Of a stretch of DNA of 6,032 bases, positions 5,295 to 6,032 are shown piece after piece. This stretch comes from an uncultured bacterium (GTDB lineage Bacteria; Oederibacteriota; PGYV01; CAILUR01). The notes under the pieces are model-generated. The model searched no databases. It was not told where the DNA came from and saw nothing but the letters and a program-made list of their open reading frames with translations. The translations under genes were made by a program, and so were the position numbers. The number at the start of each line of letters is the position of its first letter. The stretch's first letter is position 1. Where the stretch lies: the NCBI GenBank assembly GCA_903837445.1, contig CAILUR010000218.1:1-6032 (forward strand), written 5' to 3'.

Positions 5295-6032
5295 ATGAAG
5301 TCGAGACACTTAAATAAAATCTCGGATATAATTGACGCGTCCGCCTTAACGGCGGACGCGTTTTTTTTATCTCCCCACAAAATAATAAAAGGGGAGGGCT
5401 GTGCAGCACAGATATTTGAGACCCTTAAAACTCCTGATAAAACCCTCGTGATAGCCGATACCTACATCATGAAAACTTTTTTAAAAAACATTGATCCTGA
5501 GTTAAAACTGCAGACCTTGATTTTTAAAGGGGAATGCTGTCCTGGAGAAGTCTTCAGGATAAAAACTATAATAAGAGAAAAAAGTATAAAAGAAATAATC
5601 GTGCTCGGCGGCGGAAAGGTTATGGACTTAGGAAAAATAATTAAAGGCGATCAGGCCTTGCGGCTTATAACAGTGCCCACCTCGGCGGCTACTTGCGCGG
5701 CATATACTCCTATAGCGGTAATTTACACAGAAACTGGTGTCTATATGGATACCAAAGATGTGCCAGTGCCAGATGCTTTGTATATTGATTATGAATTTTT
5801 TAAACGGTTGCCGATGCCATTTTTCGCCGCTGGCGTGGCGGATACTCTGGCAAAGTTTTATGAACTATCCGCAGGCAGGGAACTTGAAAAAAAGAAAAGT
5901 TTAAATGATGAACTTATTTACACAATGGGAAAAACAATGGTAAAAACATTAACCCAAATAGTAATGAAAAAATGGATGGGAATGAGCGATGAGGTAAAAA
6001 AAGATTTGGTGGATATCAATATAATAGTTTCA
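5295..6032 (+). CDS. GldA / glycerol-1-phosphate dehydrogenase-like iron/zinc dehydrogenase (3' truncated by window edge)
   Basis: The first 246 codons of a protein of the iron-containing alcohol dehydrogenase / glycerol dehydrogenase superfamily, cytoplasmic NAD(P)-dependent enzymes acting on polyols or dihydroxyacetone phosphate. Evidence: LSPHKIIKGEGCA (25-37), the usual N-terminal beta-strand and GxG of the family; TLVIADTYI (50-58); the dinucleotide-binding GGGKVMD (105-111); PTSAATCAAYTPIAVIY (128-144); and AAGVADTLAKFYE (178-190), in which Asp183 fits the metal-ligand aspartate of GldA. The two metal-binding histidines would lie beyond the window, so activity cannot be confirmed. The substrate is not deducible: glycerol, glycerol 1-phosphate and related polyols are all possible. 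ATG 5295 lies 1 nt after the pnp stop and is the only usual in-frame start upstream of the conserved region, but it has no close Shine-Dalgarno (AGGGA at 5273-5277 is 17 nt away). Codons 14-25 are encoded by the terminator hairpin. The family call is firm; the start is not. Confidence 0.8.
   Translation, partial: MKSRHLNKISDIIDASALTADAFFLSPHKIIKGEGCAAQIFETLKTPDKTLVIADTYIMKTFLKNIDPELKLQTLIFKGECCPGEVFRIKTIIREKSIKEIIVLGGGKVMDLGKIIKGDQALRLITVPTSAATCAAYTPIAVIYTETGVYMDTKDVPVPDALYIDYEFFKRLPMPFFAAGVADTLAKFYELSAGRELEKKKSLNDELIYTMGKTMVKTLTQIVMKKWMGMSDEVKKDLVDINIIVS
5335..5368 (+). terminator. Strong intrinsic terminator after pnp, lying inside the next reading frame
   Basis: A perfect 11-bp inverted repeat, ACGCGTCCGCC (5335-5345) and GGCGGACGCGT (5351-5361), with loop TTAAC, runs directly into eight T residues (5361-5368). 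This is a textbook Rho-independent terminator placed 41 nt after the pnp stop, as expected for the end of the rpsO-pnp operon. Unusually, it is translated in the downstream dehydrogenase frame, where it makes up codons 14-25 (DASALTADAFFL), without any stop codon. It is therefore either the pnp terminator overlapping the next gene, or an attenuator controlling that gene. Confidence 0.85.

Noticed and set aside
5391..5406. GGGGAGGG followed by GTG as a ribosome site and start for the dehydrogenase
   Set aside because: The GTG at 5401 is out of frame with the dehydrogenase and its frame reaches a stop within about 17 codons; it would also fall inside the conserved N-terminal region.

Overview
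The window carries seven genes, all on the + strand. They are tightly packed and have AT-leaning, bacterial-type codon use (many AGA and ATA codons; roughly 40% GC by eye). Shine-Dalgarno sites are canonical. The mix of a riboflavin cluster, a YaaR/DUF327 gene, rpsO-pnp and a GldA-like dehydrogenase points to a bacterium. DUF327 proteins are best known from Firmicutes, with relatives in Spirochaetes and Thermotogae, so an anaerobic lineage of that kind is plausible, but I cannot assign a phylum from this window. No transposase, integrase, phage gene, CRISPR array, tRNA or rRNA is visible.

Region 1 (1-2703) is a riboflavin biosynthesis operon: the C-terminal reductase part of ribD (truncated by the window edge), ribE (riboflavin synthase alpha chain, overlapping ribD by 8 nt), a YaaR/DUF327 gene, and bifunctional ribBA. 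RibBA supplies both precursor branches (GTP cyclohydrolase II and DHBP synthase), RibD makes the pyrimidine intermediate, and RibE performs the last dismutation. Lumazine synthase (ribH), usually next to ribBA, is not in the window. The DUF327 gene sitting between riboflavin genes is unexpected.

Region 2 (2704-2896) is a 193-nt intergenic stretch. It holds a good sigma70-type promoter (TTTACA-18-TATTAT) followed by a leader of about 118 nt with several inverted repeats, including mutually exclusive pairings and a possible anti-Shine-Dalgarno. It is a candidate S15 autoregulatory leader.

Region 3 (2897-5293) is the classic rpsO-pnp pair: ribosomal protein S15 and full-length polynucleotide phosphorylase (RNase PH x2, KH and S1 domains, catalytic residues intact). 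The two are 6 nt apart, and the pnp Shine-Dalgarno overlaps the rpsO stop codon.

Region 4 (5294-6032) starts with a textbook intrinsic terminator (11-bp perfect GC-rich stem, 5-nt loop, 8 T) just after pnp. An open reading frame for a GldA/glycerol-1-phosphate-dehydrogenase-like protein begins 1 nt after the pnp stop, reads straight through this terminator, and leaves the window still open. No usual in-frame start exists between the terminator and the conserved part of the protein, so the terminator appears to lie inside the coding region. This is the most unusual thing in the window.
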